Below are positions 33,793-42,647 of a DNA stretch of 64,000 nt, in pieces. The translations under genes and the position numbers were made by a program. The stretch spans positions 1-64,000 of the forward strand of contig JAIOHM010000221.1 of assembly GCA_019912965.1 (NCBI GenBank), read 5' to 3'. Positions within the stretch are counted from its first letter, which is position 1, and the number at the start of each line of letters is the position of its first letter. The notes beneath the pieces are model-generated. The model was given only the letters and a program-made list of their open reading frames with translations. It was not told where the DNA came from and ran no database searches. The stretch comes from Anaerolineae bacterium. Lineage in GTDB: Bacteria; Chloroflexota; Anaerolineae; Aggregatilineales; Phototrophicaceae.

Positions 33793-33809
33793 TACCAGAA
33801 AGAACACCT

Positions 33810-34325
33810 ATGCGCCTTTACACCATGCCATTCATGCTTGCCGCCCTACTCTTATCCGGCTGCAACCTCGCCTTCAATCCGCCGCCGCCAACCACGCTCC
33901 CCACCTTCACCGCCGAATCTGAATCGGTCAATACGCTGGAGCCAAGCCGCACGCCTTTCGGCACAACCGCCCAGCCGCCGACCCTGTTACCGCCGCCGCT
34001 GCCGACCAGCAATCTCCCAACTGCCATTCCATTAGGCACTGCTGGCACACCCACCGTGAATGCTGCTTTGGCTGACCAGCGTTATGAACTACAAGTCCGC
34101 CCCAACCACACCATTGGCGTGAATTACACCATCACCATGACACGCGGCACGGTAACACTCGTTTTGCAGGGAACAGATGGCCTCGTGTGGCAGCAAACCT
34201 TCACCACCGCCGAAACCGGACGCGCTGAAGTCCCCATCAAGCAGGGCGGCATGTACGAAGTGTTAGCCACCATCGAAAACTTCGACGGCAACTTCAATAT
34301 CTCGTGGGATCAAAAACCAACTTAA
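33810..34325 (+). CDS. Small predicted lipoprotein with Pro/Thr linker
   Basis: 171 residues. Signal peptide with lipobox LLSGC (Cys ~18), then a ~70-residue low-complexity Pro/Thr/Ser linker, then a ~90-residue beta-sandwich-like domain ending 'NFDGNFNISWDQKP'. The domain looks like a small secreted beta domain (a PPC-like or carbohydrate-binding fold is possible) but no motif decides it. Confidence 0.7.
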   Translation: MRLYTMPFMLAALLLSGCNLAFNPPPPTTLPTFTAESESVNTLEPSRTPFGTTAQPPTLLPPPLPTSNLPTAIPLGTAGTPTVNAALADQRYELQVRPNHTIGVNYTITMTRGTVTLVLQGTDGLVWQQTFTTAETGRAEVPIKQGGMYEVLATIENFDGNFNISWDQKPT

Positions 34326-34422
34326 CCACATTTTCAAACCGTTTTATAATCGACACATACGAACTTCCGTGCTATTATTATCTGTACAGGCGATCGGCCT
34401 GGTCGCCCTTGTACCATCCCAA

Positions 34423-34490
34423 AATGCGAAATTTGCACAAAAATCTTCGTCGCATTTTTCGCTTTTGCCGCATTTTTCGCATCTTACAAA
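34423..34490. repeat. ATTTTTCGC-type tandem repeat
   Basis: About seven imperfect 8-10-nt units (GCGAAATTT / TCGCATTTTTCGC) in the gap between two convergent genes. Second repeat class of the window; see 40430 and 53079. Confidence 0.65.
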
Positions 34491-34604
34491 CCCATAACAC
34501 GCGCCATCAAAATCACTTCCGCCGCCACCATTTGCGCGCAAACCTATTTTCGCAATCGCAATCGCCGCAAACCTTATGTTGTGGGATCAAAACTCAAGGA
34601 AGAT

Positions 34605-35117
34605 TTACTCAACCCTGTACGCCCACTCGTAACTGTAAGCCGGGTCAGGATTCAGCAATGCACCAATTGATGATCCAACCTGTATGCGAATAAGATGTAA
34701 ACCACGTTCAAGATGAGGAGTAAAAACAAAACACCACTCCTCACGCATGTCTTCAGTCACCAATCCACAACTGGCGATACCATACATTGAACTGGAAATG
34801 CGCTTACCATTTACAAAAATCCGTGTCCACTTTTTGACATCATCTCCTGTTCCCATATTCGGTCTGATCTGAACAGCTAAAGTGATATTTTCAGATGATG
34901 AATAAACCCCGCCAGCAAAAGGATAGATAGTCAGCCACGGTGGGTTTGGCGAAAGATCTTGCATCAAATATTCTGCTGTAGGAATCAAATGAGGTTCAAG
35001 CGAGGATTGCAATTGCCCGCCCCATGCCCATTCTGTAAACAATAGCAAAAAGAACAGAATCAGAATGGGCAAGCCGAGCAAAACGAGACAAGTATAGACT
35101 AGCTTTTTTCGCACCAT
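34605..35117 (-). CDS. Membrane-anchored hypothetical protein
   Basis: 170 residues from ATG 35117 (in-frame GTG 35126 possible). An N-terminal membrane anchor (~5-28) is followed by an extracytoplasmic beta-rich domain with two cysteines (~113 and ~125) that could pair. No family recognised. Base composition is AT-richer than its neighbours. Confidence 0.6.
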   Translation of the reverse strand: MVRKKLVYTCLVLLGLPILILFFLLLFTEWAWGGQLQSSLEPHLIPTAEYLMQDLSPNPPWLTIYPFAGGVYSSSENITLAVQIRPNMGTGDDVKKWTRIFVNGKRISSSMYGIASCGLVTEDMREEWCFVFTPHLERGLHLIRIQVGSSIGALLNPDPAYSYEWAYRVE

Positions 35118-35191
35118 ATTATCCACTCTTACAAGAAAACGAGTGGGCGCTACAGCACATTCGCCAAGACCATCACCGCCATACTGTATTT

Positions 35192-35234
35192 GCTGAAAGC
35201 TAACGGCTAATGGCTGATGGCTAAAAGCTGATTA
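35192..35234. repeat. GGCTAAA/GGCTGAT-type tandem repeat
   Basis: Units such as GCTAACG, GCTAATG, GCTGATG, GCTAAAA in tandem, immediately after the stop codon of the SHOCT-like gene. Confidence 0.7.
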
Positions 35235-35867
35235 CTGCATTGAATCCAGAATCTGCTGCCGCATCCGGTCGTATTCTTCCTGACTGATGAGGTTATTCTG
35301 CCGTGCGGTTTCCAACTGGCGCAGTTTCGCCGCCAGATCACCTGCGCTGGAAGCCGGCTTGCTCGTGCTGGACTGCCCCAGAAACGATGCCAGATCATCA
35401 GTCGAACTAATTGGTTGACCGCTGACCCGCACCCCGGTCGGGACACCCACTGGCACAGCTACCGTGCGGCTGCGTGACCCACCGCTCACCAGCACCACGA
35501 TAAACCCGATGAACGCGATCAGACCACCCAATCCGCACAAGCCGACAAACAGCAAACTGCCGCCCAATGCCGGGAATATCGTGCTGATCTCGCCAAAGAC
35601 ATTTTCGACAAATTCGCCAGTCACTTCGCGGCGCTGTCCCTCGCTGTTTTCACAGAAATACCGGACACTGCTCCCATAACCCTGTCCCGGTGTGAACTCG
35701 GAAGCGCCCCGTTCTTCGACCAGTGTCTCGCCTTCATTGCACAGATTTTGAGTGCTGGCTTCGATGCTCTCCAGATTCGGCGGCACAAAATTGCTCATGG
35801 ATGACGAAATGCCGATAACACCGACAACGATGAGGATAATCCCCACGAATAACATCAAGCGCCCCAT
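35232..35867 (-). CDS. Membrane protein with C-terminal SHOCT-like motif
   Basis: 211 residues from the second ATG (35867), which has AGGAG at proper spacing; the first ATG (35873) is too close to it. Two membrane segments (~3-22 and ~100-122) flank an exterior loop with two Cys. The C-terminal 30 residues, 'LRQLETARQNNLISQEEYDRMRQQIL', match the short C-terminal helical SHOCT pattern (quoted here across its two helices). SHOCT often mediates oligomerisation. Function otherwise unknown. Confidence 0.7.
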   Translation of the reverse strand: MGRLMLFVGIILIVVGVIGISSSMSNFVPPNLESIEASTQNLCNEGETLVEERGASEFTPGQGYGSSVRYFCENSEGQRREVTGEFVENVFGEISTIFPALGGSLLFVGLCGLGGLIAFIGFIVVLVSGGSRSRTVAVPVGVPTGVRVSGQPISSTDDLASFLGQSSTSKPASSAGDLAAKLRQLETARQNNLISQEEYDRMRQQILDSMQ

Positions 35868-35998
35868 AATCATTCTCCTGCTGCTGTGGTTTAAAAGCAG
35901 TATAGTTCAAAGTCGCGGCAAGCACTGTCAATTTGGTGTTCCCACCGGAATTCGCTACACTGACTCGGCAGTTTTGTAGCTACAGTTGGAGATGAATC

Positions 35999-36514
35999 AT
36001 GAGCACAGCGGATGAAAACCGATCCAGCGCCGAAATCGAATATGCCTCCCTGCGCGAAGAAGTTTTAAAGCGCATCGAATCCCGCCAGCAAACCATCTCG
36101 GTCGCCCTGACGTTGGCCGGGGCTTTTCTGGGGCTGGGATGGAACGCAGGTGCAGTAGTCATTTTGTTGTATCCGCTGATCGCTCTGCTGCTGGCGGTGG
36201 GTTGGGCACAAAATGAAGTATTCATCAAACAGATCAACGCCTACATCCGCGATAATCTGGAAGGGCAGCAGACCGGATTGGGCTTTCAACAATACACCAG
36301 CCAGCGCATGACAGAATTACGGGTGTTCGGCTGGCCGCTGGAAATTCTGGCAATTGGCGGCATCTTCATCCTGACGCAGTTGATGGCCGTTGGCTTAGGC
36401 ACCTATCAGATGCGCTCCAGCTCGATTGAGTGGATTCTGCTGCTGCTGGATATTGGCGCAATTATCGCCCTCGGCGGGCTGCTGGATTATGTACGGCGGA
36501 GAAGTCTGGTTTGA
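35999..36514 (+). CDS. Small membrane protein, unknown
   Basis: 171 residues; GGAG upstream. A charged N-terminal helix with 'LREEVLKRIESRQQ' precedes four hydrophobic segments in two hairpins. No family recognised. It is translationally coupled to yjjX: its TGA overlaps the TTG start of yjjX (TTGA). Confidence 0.7.
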   Translation: MSTADENRSSAEIEYASLREEVLKRIESRQQTISVALTLAGAFLGLGWNAGAVVILLYPLIALLLAVGWAQNEVFIKQINAYIRDNLEGQQTGLGFQQYTSQRMTELRVFGWPLEILAIGGIFILTQLMAVGLGTYQMRSSSIEWILLLLDIGAIIALGGLLDYVRRRSLV

Positions 36515-37041
36515 AGCACATTATCGTCGCCTCCACCAATCCGGTAAAAATCACAGCCGCGCGGTTGGGCTTCCTGCAAATGTTCCCCGATGAAACCTTT
36601 GCGGCAAGGGGCGTATCCGTCCCCAGCGGCGTCAGTCACCAGCCCATGACCGATGAAGAAACGCTGGAAGGGGCGCTCATCCGTACCCGCAATGCACAGC
36701 AAGCCAACCCCGACGCCGATTATTATGTGGGCATCGAAGGCGGTGTCGAAGAAAAGCATGGCGAATTATTAGCCTTTGCCTGGATTGTGGTTCAAGCGGG
36801 CGATCAAACCGGATTAGGACGAACCGGTGCATTCGTCCTCCCGCGCGAGATTGCCGCACTGGTGCGGCAGGGCGTCGAACTTGGCGAAGCGGATGACCGC
36901 GTTTTCGGGCGCAGCAATTCCAAGCAGCAAAATGGTGCGGTAGGCATCCTGACCGGGGATGTAATCGACCGTACCACTTACTATGTTCATGCCGTTGCGC
37001 TGGCCTTAATCCCTTTCAAAAACCCACAGTTGAGCTTCTAG
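36511..37041 (+). CDS. yjjX: Inosine/xanthosine triphosphatase (YjjX family)
   Basis: 176 residues, TTG start overlapping the upstream stop (TTGA) with GGCGGAGAAG before it; the longer frame back to 36430 would overlap the upstream gene. Family signatures are 'VASTNPVKITAARLGF', 'SGVSHQPMTDEETLEGA', 'YYVGIEGGVE' and 'NGAVGILTGDVIDR'. It hydrolyses deaminated purine NTPs (ITP/XTP) to keep them out of nucleic acids. Length is typical for the family. Confidence 0.92.
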   Translation: MKHIIVASTNPVKITAARLGFLQMFPDETFAARGVSVPSGVSHQPMTDEETLEGALIRTRNAQQANPDADYYVGIEGGVEEKHGELLAFAWIVVQAGDQTGLGRTGAFVLPREIAALVRQGVELGEADDRVFGRSNSKQQNGAVGILTGDVIDRTTYYVHAVALALIPFKNPQLSF

Positions 37042-37110
37042 ATATCAGGCAGTATCCAGACTGCGGGTGTATCCTTCTTTATGTAATCTGTAAACCACAT
37101 AGGACACATC

Positions 37111-38655
37111 ATGAAGTCTCGTTGGGGCATTATTTTCATGTTATTGGGCGCGGTTGCTGGGCTGGTGATTCTAGGGTTGGCCGGGATAGGCGCTGTATCG
37201 CTCCTCCGCCGCGCAAATGTCACCGCACCACAAGCCGCGCCACGTCTGGGCATTGTGCTGCCACCCGGTTTCGCAGCCGATGTTTATGCTGAACCAGACG
37301 GTGCGGAACTGCCCAGCGTCGTCACCTTCGGCCCGGATGGCGCGCTCTACTTACTGACGGTGCCGGGGAAAATCTTCCGCATTGAAGATAAAGACAGCAA
37401 CCAGACAGGCGAAGCCGTAACCCTGCTTTACGACAATGCCGATGGGACGCTGGTGCAGGCAGTTGGCTTGGCTTTCTACGAGGACAAAATCTATATCTCC
37501 GACAGCGGCAGAATCAGCACACTTGAAGATTCCGATGGTGACGGCAAACTGGATAAACTGACGCCGATTGTGGAAGGTCTGCCCTCGCTGCAATTCCCCG
37601 ACCATTCCAACAACGGAATTGTCTTTGGGCCAGACGGTAAATTATATGTTGGTGTAGGCGCGACCAGCGATCACAGCCCGCCCAAAGACCCGCTGGAAGC
37701 CTCGGTTTTACGCATGAACCCCGATGGCAGCGAATTGGAAGTCTTCGCCACTGGCTTCCGTAACCCTTACGATCTGGCCTTTTCGCCGGATGGGGCATTA
37801 TTCACTGCCGATAATAACCCCAGCGAGATGGATGCCACCATGCGCTACCTGCCGCCCGAAGAATTGATCTTTGTGCAGCAGGGGAAGGATTATGGCTTCC
37901 CGCGTTCTTATGGCAATGCGGTTGTTGATGGCAGCACCCCACCCATAACCGAATTTTTCGCCTCGGTTGGCAGCTCCGGTGTAACTTATTATGCTTCAGA
38001 TGCCTTCCCACCCGAATGGCGCAATGGGGTTTATGTGGCGCAGTGGGGCACAGGCGCGAACGTGGCTTTGGATCGCGGCCTCACCAATGGGCAGTCCGTC
38101 GTATTCACCCCCCTTGAACGCACCGAAGATGGCAATTATCGGGGCGATTGGAAACCGTTTGTGGTCTTCGATACCGATGAGGGCTTGCGTCCGGTCGATG
38201 TAACCGTTGGGGCGGATGGCGCGCTCTACATGCTGGAATTCACCTTTTCTACTATCTACCGGGTTCATTACACGGGTGAAGTCACTGGTTCAACCCCAAC
38301 CCCTGTCGTACAGATCAATACCGAACCGATACCGGAATTCGCGCAGACCGTGATCGATCAGGGCGCAGCCTTATTCCAGCAAGGCGTGGAAGGCGCGCCG
38401 CCCTGCATGACCTGTCATCTGGATGGTGGACGTATCGGGCTTGGCCCAACGCTGGCTGGTTTGCGTGATGTGGCGACAGCACGGATTCCCGGCTTGAGCG
38501 CGGTGGAGTATGTGCGGCAGTCGATTCTAAATCCGAATGCGTACATCGTTCCCGGCTTCAACGCAGGCTACATGTTCCAAAGTTACAGCCAATCCTTGAG
38601 CGCGGAACAGATCGATTCGCTGATCGCTTACATCCTGACGCTGGAAGCCGAATAA
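37111..38655 (+). CDS. Sorbosone-dehydrogenase-like beta-propeller fused to cytochrome c
   Basis: 514 residues. N-terminal membrane anchor (~7-30), then a ~340-residue six-bladed PQQ-type sugar dehydrogenase propeller ('PSVVTFGPDGALYLL', 'HSNNGIVFGPDGKLYV', 'TGFRNPYDLAFSPDG') and a C-terminal monohaem cytochrome c with CMTCH (Cys432-His436) and axial Met candidates in 'AGYMFQSY'. The expected job is periplasmic oxidation of an aldose or aldehyde with electrons passed to the haem. No PQQ biosynthesis gene is in the window. Substrate unknown. Confidence 0.85.
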   Translation: MKSRWGIIFMLLGAVAGLVILGLAGIGAVSLLRRANVTAPQAAPRLGIVLPPGFAADVYAEPDGAELPSVVTFGPDGALYLLTVPGKIFRIEDKDSNQTGEAVTLLYDNADGTLVQAVGLAFYEDKIYISDSGRISTLEDSDGDGKLDKLTPIVEGLPSLQFPDHSNNGIVFGPDGKLYVGVGATSDHSPPKDPLEASVLRMNPDGSELEVFATGFRNPYDLAFSPDGALFTADNNPSEMDATMRYLPPEELIFVQQGKDYGFPRSYGNAVVDGSTPPITEFFASVGSSGVTYYASDAFPPEWRNGVYVAQWGTGANVALDRGLTNGQSVVFTPLERTEDGNYRGDWKPFVVFDTDEGLRPVDVTVGADGALYMLEFTFSTIYRVHYTGEVTGSTPTPVVQINTEPIPEFAQTVIDQGAALFQQGVEGAPPCMTCHLDGGRIGLGPTLAGLRDVATARIPGLSAVEYVRQSILNPNAYIVPGFNAGYMFQSYSQSLSAEQIDSLIAYILTLEAE

Positions 38656-38762
38656 CCAACGATTGACCCACGATTAACAACCGCTCCGACCATTGGCGGT
38701 GGCATCTCCCGATCAAAGGCGCATATCATCCGCATATTCGCCTTTGCAAGGGAGGTGCCGAT

Positions 38763-40199
38763 ATGGATTTCGGCCTGTTCAACCGCATTATCGATTGGGT
38801 TAATGTTGAACCGACGATCAGCCTGTTGATGATTATCACGGCGCTGGTGCTGTTCGGGACGGCTTTAACCCAAACGCAGGATCATTCGGGTGCATTCTGG
38901 CCGTGGCTGCGCCGCATCATCGAAGCCTCGATTGGGGCGCTGATGTTCCTCGGTCTGTCATGGGGATTTCGTTCCGTCCTCAACACCAACAACAGCAATT
39001 TCAATGCCACACATGGGAGCCTGAGCAGCATCAGCCTGCAAAGCGCCCAATCTATCTGGGGCAGACCACATATCCAGCGCGAGTTGGGTTATGCCCATTA
39101 CACCGAAGTCACGGTGCAGGAAGAAATTCCGCGCGAAAACCCGGATGATCCGCCGCTGTACAGGGATGTGATAGAGCGCCAGTTCGTTCCCCAAAACAGC
39201 GTGGTACGCTTTCGTGGAACAGTGGATTTGCAACTGAGCGAACGCGAAAAAGGCTACGCGCTGTACAACGGCTACACCATCCAGATGCGCTTGGAATACG
39301 ATGTGCTGAATGACTCGGATTTTGTGACTGAAGCGGGGTTTGATTTTCCGCTCTCGCCGGGGCAAACCCTGTATGAAGATTTCTTGATTACGGTGGGTGG
39401 CGAGGACATCAGCCAACAACTTCGCTTCTCGCCCGATTTGGTGCAGTGGATCAGCGATTTCCAGCCGCATCAGCAGCGCAAAATCGAAATCTCGTATGCC
39501 TCGCGTGGGATGGAAACCTTCTACTATCAAATTCCGTCGCAGCGGGAAATCAAGGATTTTGTGCTAACGCTGACGGTTGATCGTTTACCCGTTTCGCTGG
39601 TGAATTATCCAGACGGCGCGCTCACGCCCAAAAGTGTCGAACCAACCGCTGATGAGCGTGGATCGGTACTGATCTGGGAACTGGACAAAGCCATTACAGT
39701 CGCTGGGATGGGCGTCGCCCTACCACAGCCGGAACAACCGGGCGCGGAAGTCCTGCGCGTCTTGCTCAACAGCCCGTATGCGCTAACCCTGTTGGTGACC
39801 ATGCTGGCGCTGACCATGCTGCTGCGCGGACAGTCCGTTCACTTCCTCACGCTGGCACTGTTGGCCGGGGCGTACTGCGTTCAGTTTTTGATTATGGCGG
39901 CTGTGAGCGATTATGCATTCGGCTTCTGGGGATCACTGATTGTCGGCGCGGTGGTAACAGGTACGCTGACTTACTTCCTGTTCCGGGGGTATACCTCGCG
40001 CCTGCTGCGGATTTTGATGTTTGGATTGGTGGCTTTCTTCACCATTGTCTATCCGCTGTCCGGCCTGCTGATCGACACCTCGATACGCAATGCTTTTGAC
40101 AATCTGGTGCAGGTGGGGATGATCGTCTATCTGTTTGGGCTGGCGCTGATAGCACAATTGGAGCGCAGTAAGCCAGTCGAGCAATCGAAAATCGCTTAA
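38763..40199 (+). CDS. CreD-like integral membrane protein (topology only)
   Basis: 478 residues; a very strong AGGGAGGT at 38749-38756. Two N-terminal membrane segments, a large ~230-residue exported beta-rich domain (~85-320), then about five C-terminal membrane segments. That layout is the one of the inner-membrane protein CreD, but I see no diagnostic motif, so the match is tentative. A 10-bp hairpin follows the stop codon. Confidence 0.6.
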   Translation: MDFGLFNRIIDWVNVEPTISLLMIITALVLFGTALTQTQDHSGAFWPWLRRIIEASIGALMFLGLSWGFRSVLNTNNSNFNATHGSLSSISLQSAQSIWGRPHIQRELGYAHYTEVTVQEEIPRENPDDPPLYRDVIERQFVPQNSVVRFRGTVDLQLSEREKGYALYNGYTIQMRLEYDVLNDSDFVTEAGFDFPLSPGQTLYEDFLITVGGEDISQQLRFSPDLVQWISDFQPHQQRKIEISYASRGMETFYYQIPSQREIKDFVLTLTVDRLPVSLVNYPDGALTPKSVEPTADERGSVLIWELDKAITVAGMGVALPQPEQPGAEVLRVLLNSPYALTLLVTMLALTMLLRGQSVHFLTLALLAGAYCVQFLIMAAVSDYAFGFWGSLIVGAVVTGTLTYFLFRGYTSRLLRILMFGLVAFFTIVYPLSGLLIDTSIRNAFDNLVQVGMIVYLFGLALIAQLERSKPVEQSKIA

Positions 40200-40210
40200 A
40201 GATTTTGCTG

Positions 40211-40234
40211 TGTGGGGAGGTGTGCCTCCCCACA
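40211..40234. terminator. Perfect 10-bp hairpin after the CreD-like gene
   Basis: TGTGGGGAGG / CCTCCCCACA with loop TGTG, 12 bp past the stop codon. There is no T-run, so it may be an mRNA-stabilising or REP-like element rather than a terminator. Confidence 0.5.
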
Positions 40235-40345
40235 TTACATCCTGCTCATTATCATGGGCAGCGTTTGAATTAGCTGGATTGCTCCCCTGATCCATTAGAA
40301 AACCCGAACTTGACATTCTGAACTTTTGTTCCATAATTAGAACAT

Positions 40346-40367
40346 ATGGGTGGTTGTTGGTTGTATT
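40346..40367. repeat. TTGGTTG-type short repeat
   Basis: A short copy (ggtggttgttggttg) of the family seen at 4047 and 10338. Confidence 0.55.
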
Positions 40368-40429
40368 TTTGCGTCCTCGCAAACAGTGTCACCCATTGAT
40401 CGTCCGACAACTACGACGACAATCCAGAT

Positions 40430-40500
40430 TCGTTAGATTCACAAAAAGGCCGTGCGAATCTTGCGAAGTTGAAGAATCTGACGAATTTTGCGAATCAAGG
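40430..40500. repeat. Class 2 repeat (TTCGCAA/GAATCTT units) before the SgcJ-like gene
   Basis: Units such as GTGCGAATC, TTGCGAAGTT, GAAGAATC, TTTTGCGAATC run to 7 nt before the ATG at 40507, so they occupy the ribosome-binding region. Confidence 0.65.
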
Positions 40501-40506
40501 GGTGAC

Positions 40507-40971
40507 ATGAATTCACAAAACCACGTCGCTGATCTCTACCACCAACTTTTAAATGCCTGGAATCGCCAGAATGCTGCCGATTTCGCCGCCCTCTTTGATG
40601 CTGTAGCGATTGTCATTGGTTTCGATGGCAGCCAGATGAACGGACGCGCTGAGATCGAATCTACCCTCAGCCAGATTTTTGCCGACCATCCCACCGCCAT
40701 TTATGTGGCCAAAATCCGCGATATACGCTTGCTCACGCCCGAAGTAGCAGTTCTTCACGCTGTCGTCGGCATGGTGCCGCGCGGGCAGCACGAACTCAAT
40801 CCAAAGGTCAATGCCCACCAAACCCTCGTCGCTGTCCAATCGGCTGGTCAATGGCGCATTGCTCAGTTTCAAAATACCCCGGCGCAGTTTCACGGTCGCC
40901 CGGATCTTGCCGAAGCGCTCACCAACGAACTTCGTGAGTTACTTTCCACCGTCCTTCCAATCAATTACTAA
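40507..40971 (+). CDS. SgcJ/EcaC-type NTF2-like protein
   Basis: 154 residues from ATG 40507. The SnoaL/DUF4440 cone fold: 'LYHQLLNAWNRQNAADFAALF' (helical start), 'GRAEIESTLSQIF', and the C-terminal strands 'HQTLVAVQSAGQWRIAQFQNTP'. TIGR02246 members are of unknown or oxidoreductase-associated function. A longer frame back to 40354 is made mostly of repeat sequence and is unlikely to be translated. 19 bp before the MoaD-like gene, same strand. Confidence 0.8.
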   Translation: MNSQNHVADLYHQLLNAWNRQNAADFAALFDAVAIVIGFDGSQMNGRAEIESTLSQIFADHPTAIYVAKIRDIRLLTPEVAVLHAVVGMVPRGQHELNPKVNAHQTLVAVQSAGQWRIAQFQNTPAQFHGRPDLAEALTNELRELLSTVLPINY

Positions 40972-40990
40972 AAACGAAAAGACCCAAATC

Positions 40991-41266
40991 ATGCCCAACA
41001 TCCGCTTTACCACCCACCTCCAGCGGTTCTTCCCTGAACTTAAACAGGGTGTTTCTATCGAAGGTGCGACGGTTGCCCAGGTCGTCGCTGCCCTCGACCG
41101 GACGTACCCCGGCATGGCCGACTATATCGTGGATGAACATGGCAAACTCCGCCAGCATGTCAACATTTTTGTCGATGAAAACCTCATCACCGACCGCCAA
41201 TCACTAACAGACCCTGTAACCGAACGGACTCAGGTCTTTATTTTTCAGGCGCTTTCCGGGGGCTAG
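40991..41266 (+). CDS. MoaD/ThiS-family ubiquitin-like protein
   Basis: 91 residues ending in ALSGG, the di-glycine C-terminus that is adenylated or thiocarboxylated in MoaD/ThiS sulfur carriers. 'ATVAQVVAALDRTYPGM' and 'VNIFVDENLI' fit the beta-grasp fold. It could carry sulfur or modify proteins (inference). No E1-like MoeB/ThiF is adjacent. It is part of a tight run with a 38-codon ORF and the BNR-repeat protein. Confidence 0.88.
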   Translation: MPNIRFTTHLQRFFPELKQGVSIEGATVAQVVAALDRTYPGMADYIVDEHGKLRQHVNIFVDENLITDRQSLTDPVTERTQVFIFQALSGG

Positions 41267-41268
41267 GC

Positions 41269-41385
41269 ATGATTCAGGCGGGCAAAAGGCTTGCACTTCA
41301 AAGGCAATATGATGGGTCGCCGCGCTGCCTCACCTTCACTAATGGCGACGGCAACTGGTTTCAATTGACGAACCCAAACGAATAG
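41269..41385 (+). CDS. Candidate 38-residue small ORF
   Basis: An ATG 2 nt after the MoaD-like stop runs to TAG at 41383-41385, ending 6-9 nt before the next gene's ATG, so it fills the gap exactly. The sequence begins MIQAGKRLALQRQYDG and is polar, with one Cys. No ribosome-binding site is obvious apart from read-through reinitiation. It may be a coupled small protein or chance. Confidence 0.3.
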   Translation: MIQAGKRLALQRQYDGSPRCLTFTNGDGNWFQLTNPNE

Positions 41386-41391
41386 GGAGAT

Positions 41392-42480
41392 ATGATGACT
41401 GAATCAAACACACTTCTTTTAGGAACGAATAAAGGCTTATTGACCTTCTGCAAGGATGCTGATGGTTGGCACTTGGCGCAGGAAGCCCATCGCGCCATCC
41501 CGGTATCCTATGCCGCCGCTGACCCGCGCACAGGTGTGCAGTGGGCCTGCCTCGATCATGGGCATTGGGGGCGCAAGCTGCATCGCTCGAAGGATGGCGG
41601 CACAAATTGGGAAGAAGTCCCGTCCCCATATTACCCGGAGGGCGCAGAGCTAAAAGCCGAAACACCTGCGACCGTCAGCTATTTATGGTGCATCACCCCC
41701 GGCGGCCTCGACCAGCCCAATCGCCTCTATGTGGGTACGGAACCCGGCGGTTTATTCCAGAGCGATGACGGCGGTCAAAGTTTCCAATTGGTTGAATCGC
41801 TGTGGAATCACCCCTCGCGCCCCGATAACTGGTTCGGCGGTGGTCGTGATCTTCCCGGACTGTGTTCCATCGCTGTAGACCCGCGGGACAGCCAGCACAT
41901 CATAATTGGCGTCAGCGTCGGCGGCATTTATGAAACCCGCGACGGCGGCAAAACATGGGAAGGACGTAATAAAGGATTACTCGCCAAATATCTGCCGAAT
42001 CCGCATGTCGAATACGGGCATGACCCGCATTTCATGGTCATGTCACCCTCTAATCCGGATGTCCTCTGGCAGCAAAATCATTGTGGCGTTTTTCGCAGCA
42101 CCGATTCAGGCAAAAATTGGGTCGAGATTTCACAACCGGGTGGCCCGGTTTATTTCGGTTTTGCCATCGCGGTCGATGCGCAGGATGAAAATGTCGCGTG
42201 GGTCGTCCCCGCAGTCAGTGACGAATACCGTGTGGCAGTCGATCAGGCGTTATGTGTCTGTCGCACGGATGACGGCGGCAAAACATGGACAGCTTTCCGT
42301 GAGGGTTTACCGCAGCGTGGTTGTTATGATCTGGTTTACCGTCACGCGCTGGACATCAATGGCGATCATCTCGCTTTTGGTACAACCACTGGCAACCTGT
42401 TTATCTCGGATGATCGGGGCGAAAGCTGGACGAGCCTGAGCAGCACGCTACCACCAATTTTATCCGTCCGTTTCGCTTAA
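41392..42480 (+). CDS. BNR/Asp-box beta-propeller (sialidase-like, VPS10-type)
   Basis: 362 residues; initiation at 41392 or the next ATG (41395, better spaced from GGGAG). Six Asp-box motifs S-x-D-x-G-x-(T/S)-W (SKDGGTNW, SDDGGQSF, TRDGGKTW, STDSGKNW, TDDGGKTW, SDDRGESW) mark the blades. No signal peptide and no sialidase catalytic set, so it is probably a cytoplasmic propeller of the 'exo-alpha-sialidase/YVTN/BNR-like' group. Adjacent to a MoaD-like protein; a functional link is possible. Confidence 0.85.
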   Translation: MMTESNTLLLGTNKGLLTFCKDADGWHLAQEAHRAIPVSYAAADPRTGVQWACLDHGHWGRKLHRSKDGGTNWEEVPSPYYPEGAELKAETPATVSYLWCITPGGLDQPNRLYVGTEPGGLFQSDDGGQSFQLVESLWNHPSRPDNWFGGGRDLPGLCSIAVDPRDSQHIIIGVSVGGIYETRDGGKTWEGRNKGLLAKYLPNPHVEYGHDPHFMVMSPSNPDVLWQQNHCGVFRSTDSGKNWVEISQPGGPVYFGFAIAVDAQDENVAWVVPAVSDEYRVAVDQALCVCRTDDGGKTWTAFREGLPQRGCYDLVYRHALDINGDHLAFGTTTGNLFISDDRGESWTSLSSTLPPILSVRFA

Positions 42481-42512
42481 AAATCCGGGTTGTTCAAATC
42501 CTCTAAAAAGCA

Positions 42513-42539
42513 TCGGGGCGATGGTGATGATCGCCCCGA
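42513..42539 (-). terminator. Terminator of the GNGHSN-repeat gene
   Basis: A perfect 10-bp stem TCGGGGCGAT / ATCGCCCCGA, loop GGTGATG, followed on the minus strand by GCTTTTTAG. Confidence 0.75.
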
Positions 42540-42647
42540 CTGCAAAAAAATCTATTTTCAATAACCCTCGGCATTATTTCAGGAAGTCCATCTAATCCCT
42601 TATCCTCTGGGAAAGCATAAGGGAGGAGGTAGCTTACTGGTCACACG

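Noticed and set aside
41392..42480. True sialidase
   Set aside because: Only Asp-box propeller motifs are present; the arginine triad and FRIP motif are not seen and there is no signal peptide.
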